Shown piece after piece: positions 32,101-32,512 of a stretch of 32,512 nt of DNA; the first letter of the stretch is position 1, and every line of letters starts with the position of its first letter. The DNA lies in NCBI GenBank assembly GCA_903898755.1, contig CAIUGT010000042.1, positions 1-32,512 of the forward strand, read 5' to 3'. The DNA is from an uncultured bacterium (GTDB taxonomy: Bacteria; Planctomycetota; Phycisphaerae; Phycisphaerales; SM1A02). The notes under the pieces were generated by a model, which saw only the letters and a list, made by a program, of their open reading frames with translations, was not told the DNA's origin and ran no database searches. The position numbers and the translations under genes were made by a program.

Positions 32101-32512
32101 GGAATCCGCATGCGCCAAATTTTGTCGCGGACTTGGTTGCCAAGGCCCGTGCGCAGTTTCCGCAGCGCCAAGAATCCGCCATTGAGCAAGTGGTGCGCGA
32201 CACCATTGCGCAACTCTCCAGCGCAGAAATTAAATCCATGCTTGCCAAGCCCGCGTCGCATGCGGCCGTGTTCAACGAGCGCAAATTTGTGCGCATGTTT
32301 GACAACGGCGGCGTGCAAGAAGGCATTATTGATCGCGTGGAATTGCTGGGCACCTCCGATCAATCATGCAAGTGGATAAGTGCTCGAATTATCGATTTCA
32401 AAACGGATTTCTTTGATTCCTCCACGCAAACAATTGAAGAGTGGAAGCAGCAGCGCGCGCAGCACCATGCGGCGCAGTTGCGCGATTACGCGCAAGTGAT
32501 CGCCAAAGAACA
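29097..32512 (+). CDS. addA: AddA-like UvrD/Rep-family helicase-nuclease, truncated by the window edge
   Basis: The frame from the ATG at 29097 stays open to the end of the window (1138 codons seen). It is a superfamily 1A helicase fused to a nuclease. Helicase motifs in order are: Walker A ANAGSGKT (16-23), motif Ia TTFTRAAAGEI, Walker B LDEFQDTS (389-396), motif III GDPKQSIYGWRAG (426-438), motif IV NTSYRSSP, motif V HQAKGLEWD (749-757) and motif VI YVALTRAK (822-829). The C-terminal nuclease has RGTIAHLVAE, EGIIDRV (D1079), IIDFKTD (D1100, K1102) and the helix QLRDYAQVI, so all active-site parts are present before the cut. A helicase with its own nuclease next to a second nuclease subunit is the AddAB arrangement, and the B-then-A order with a 4-nt overlap matches known addBA operons. 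Only the last part of the nuclease domain is missing. Confidence 0.9.
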   Translation, partial: MSNHPGASRRLTRIIANAGSGKTYELSTRYIAIIAAMLRREAPDAAFDPAAVLATTFTRAAAGEIRDRILTRLAQAALDQDKRIELHTAVCKVDPSLANSFHPANILKRLTNDFDRLEIRTIDSVFTRLAQAFGQEVGLPLPLQFLSEAETTAASRRALRQVMNESTDVDDISKRLQKLAYGAASSSLERVIGDKLDSGLCALRDTQLPDALATDIPPAWKAPPGKISGRLLGHEELTKVVDALRREVAAMIKPNVGYKKMLEKLQPPPRMLKGKGNTWQEWMKGPPAAVLKDAHNPLYYKKLVPPGCAAQIQILLEHIRALQDVAVAEQAQAWAQFLLLIDGAWKSIMAQDEKVTFESVTRQLSRAMNHADIPEIAFRLDARIDHLLLDEFQDTSVGQWQALRPLAQEIASTGNADRVRSLLVVGDPKQSIYGWRAGEPRLLCDFQNMIHDGRSELDVDYSIKLNTSYRSSPVILQFVDHLFRRLKNGDSGVLDLNSDANSKRFSSAITKWAAQYEEHQSADKCKNLAGCVQVRMLPYQQDSQQLLISESANIAIEQFRRFKGNATVAIIARRNKDVAKLVECIRNHKNSVPCVALAGGDMQTSPAVVAFLDALRFSSHPGDTISLFGVATTPLAHVLGLQQEWACAHENKTIAQERAHQREMAAHIIRQQLARLGVAGTFSKWHHQLTQSPTLLFDQSDQLRIARLIQETTRLEAQGTRTVDELVDSLAAVRVQDARANAIHVINIHQAKGLEWDAVVYHAGADKLEATRPTFAVNREQPLQPPACVVPWISGEIIPARYQSTMDFANEFRMQEQLSQLYVALTRAKQGLWIVGSRKAKGMGATPAGIVYDAICSMPGMRQPELEDAQPDAVNSSASTSAPTSDSANASDEVDDADIDQSAIAKPAAFQVMTIGDELWIPKNSHVSEAQEADTEIVNVSQPAASAIKIRALNSPSSTHESFASAKATHAALARHRGELLATERGTIAHLVAESIQWSDNWNPHAPNFVADLVAKARAQFPQRQESAIEQVVRDTIAQLSSAEIKSMLAKPASHAAVFNERKFVRMFDNGGVQEGIIDRVELLGTSDQSCKWISARIIDFKTDFFDSSTQTIEEWKQQRAQHHAAQLRDYAQVIAKE

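Noticed and set aside
1-32512. tRNA or rRNA genes
   Set aside because: No cloverleaf with a T-loop GGTTCRAATCC pattern and no rRNA core sequence was found by reading.

Overview
The window looks like chromosomal DNA of a planctomycete, most likely of the Phycisphaerae type. This is an inference from gene style, not from any marker gene. The signs are a PEP-CTERM protein with a PAPG-type sorting tail ending in RRRRN, a secreted FG-GAP repeat protein, a fused ResB-CcsA cytochrome c assembly protein, several long secreted proteins without known function, and a PheT that lacks the usual N-terminal tRNA-binding domain. No rRNA, tRNA, CRISPR array, integrase or transposase was seen. Apart from one interval the genes are tightly packed.

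Left part (1-11 kb): a giant CcsBA-type fusion (136-4377, +) converges on a secreted FG-GAP protein (4491-6929, -). That gene is divergent, over 84 bp, from a secreted trypsin-like (HtrA-type) protease without a PDZ domain (7014-8009, +), which is followed by a large secreted protein of unknown function (8087-9901, +).

Middle (9.9-19.2 kb): a tight minus-strand operon holds pheT, a cyclodeaminase/cyclohydrolase-family gene and an alpha/beta hydrolase (13516 down to 9888), with a 4-nt overlap and a 3-nt gap between genes. A 42-bp gap separates pheT from a plus-strand run: a secreted protein, a lipoprotein and an HscA-type Hsp70. The biosynthetic arginine decarboxylase speA follows and ends at a strong terminator.

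Right part (19.2-25 kb): an HdeD/DUF308 membrane protein, a small membrane-anchored repeat protein, a beta-lactamase-fold serine hydrolase, an SGNH hydrolase with a repetitive linker, a class I methyltransferase-like protein and a PEP-CTERM surface protein. All are on the minus strand except the small anchored protein.

The most unusual interval is the gene-poor, AT-richer kilobase 25050-26067. It holds two near-identical 45/46-bp direct copies of an element whose minus-strand end falls exactly on a start codon in both cases. Copy 1 leads into a 228-nt leader with five hairpin-forming inverted repeats in front of the PEP-CTERM gene. Copy 2 leads into a unit of about 200 nt closed by a textbook intrinsic terminator. 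A phased array of TTTGCAA-like heptamers lies between them. This looks like a small regulatory locus with a shared promoter and candidate structured RNAs.

The window closes with an addBA-type pair (26068-29100 and 29097 to the right edge) coding for a double-strand-break-processing helicase-nuclease. The helicase gene runs off the window.

Several genes (7014, 13559, 19990, 24158) have a -10-like hexamer 6-7 nt before the start codon and no Shine-Dalgarno sequence, which suggests leaderless transcripts.
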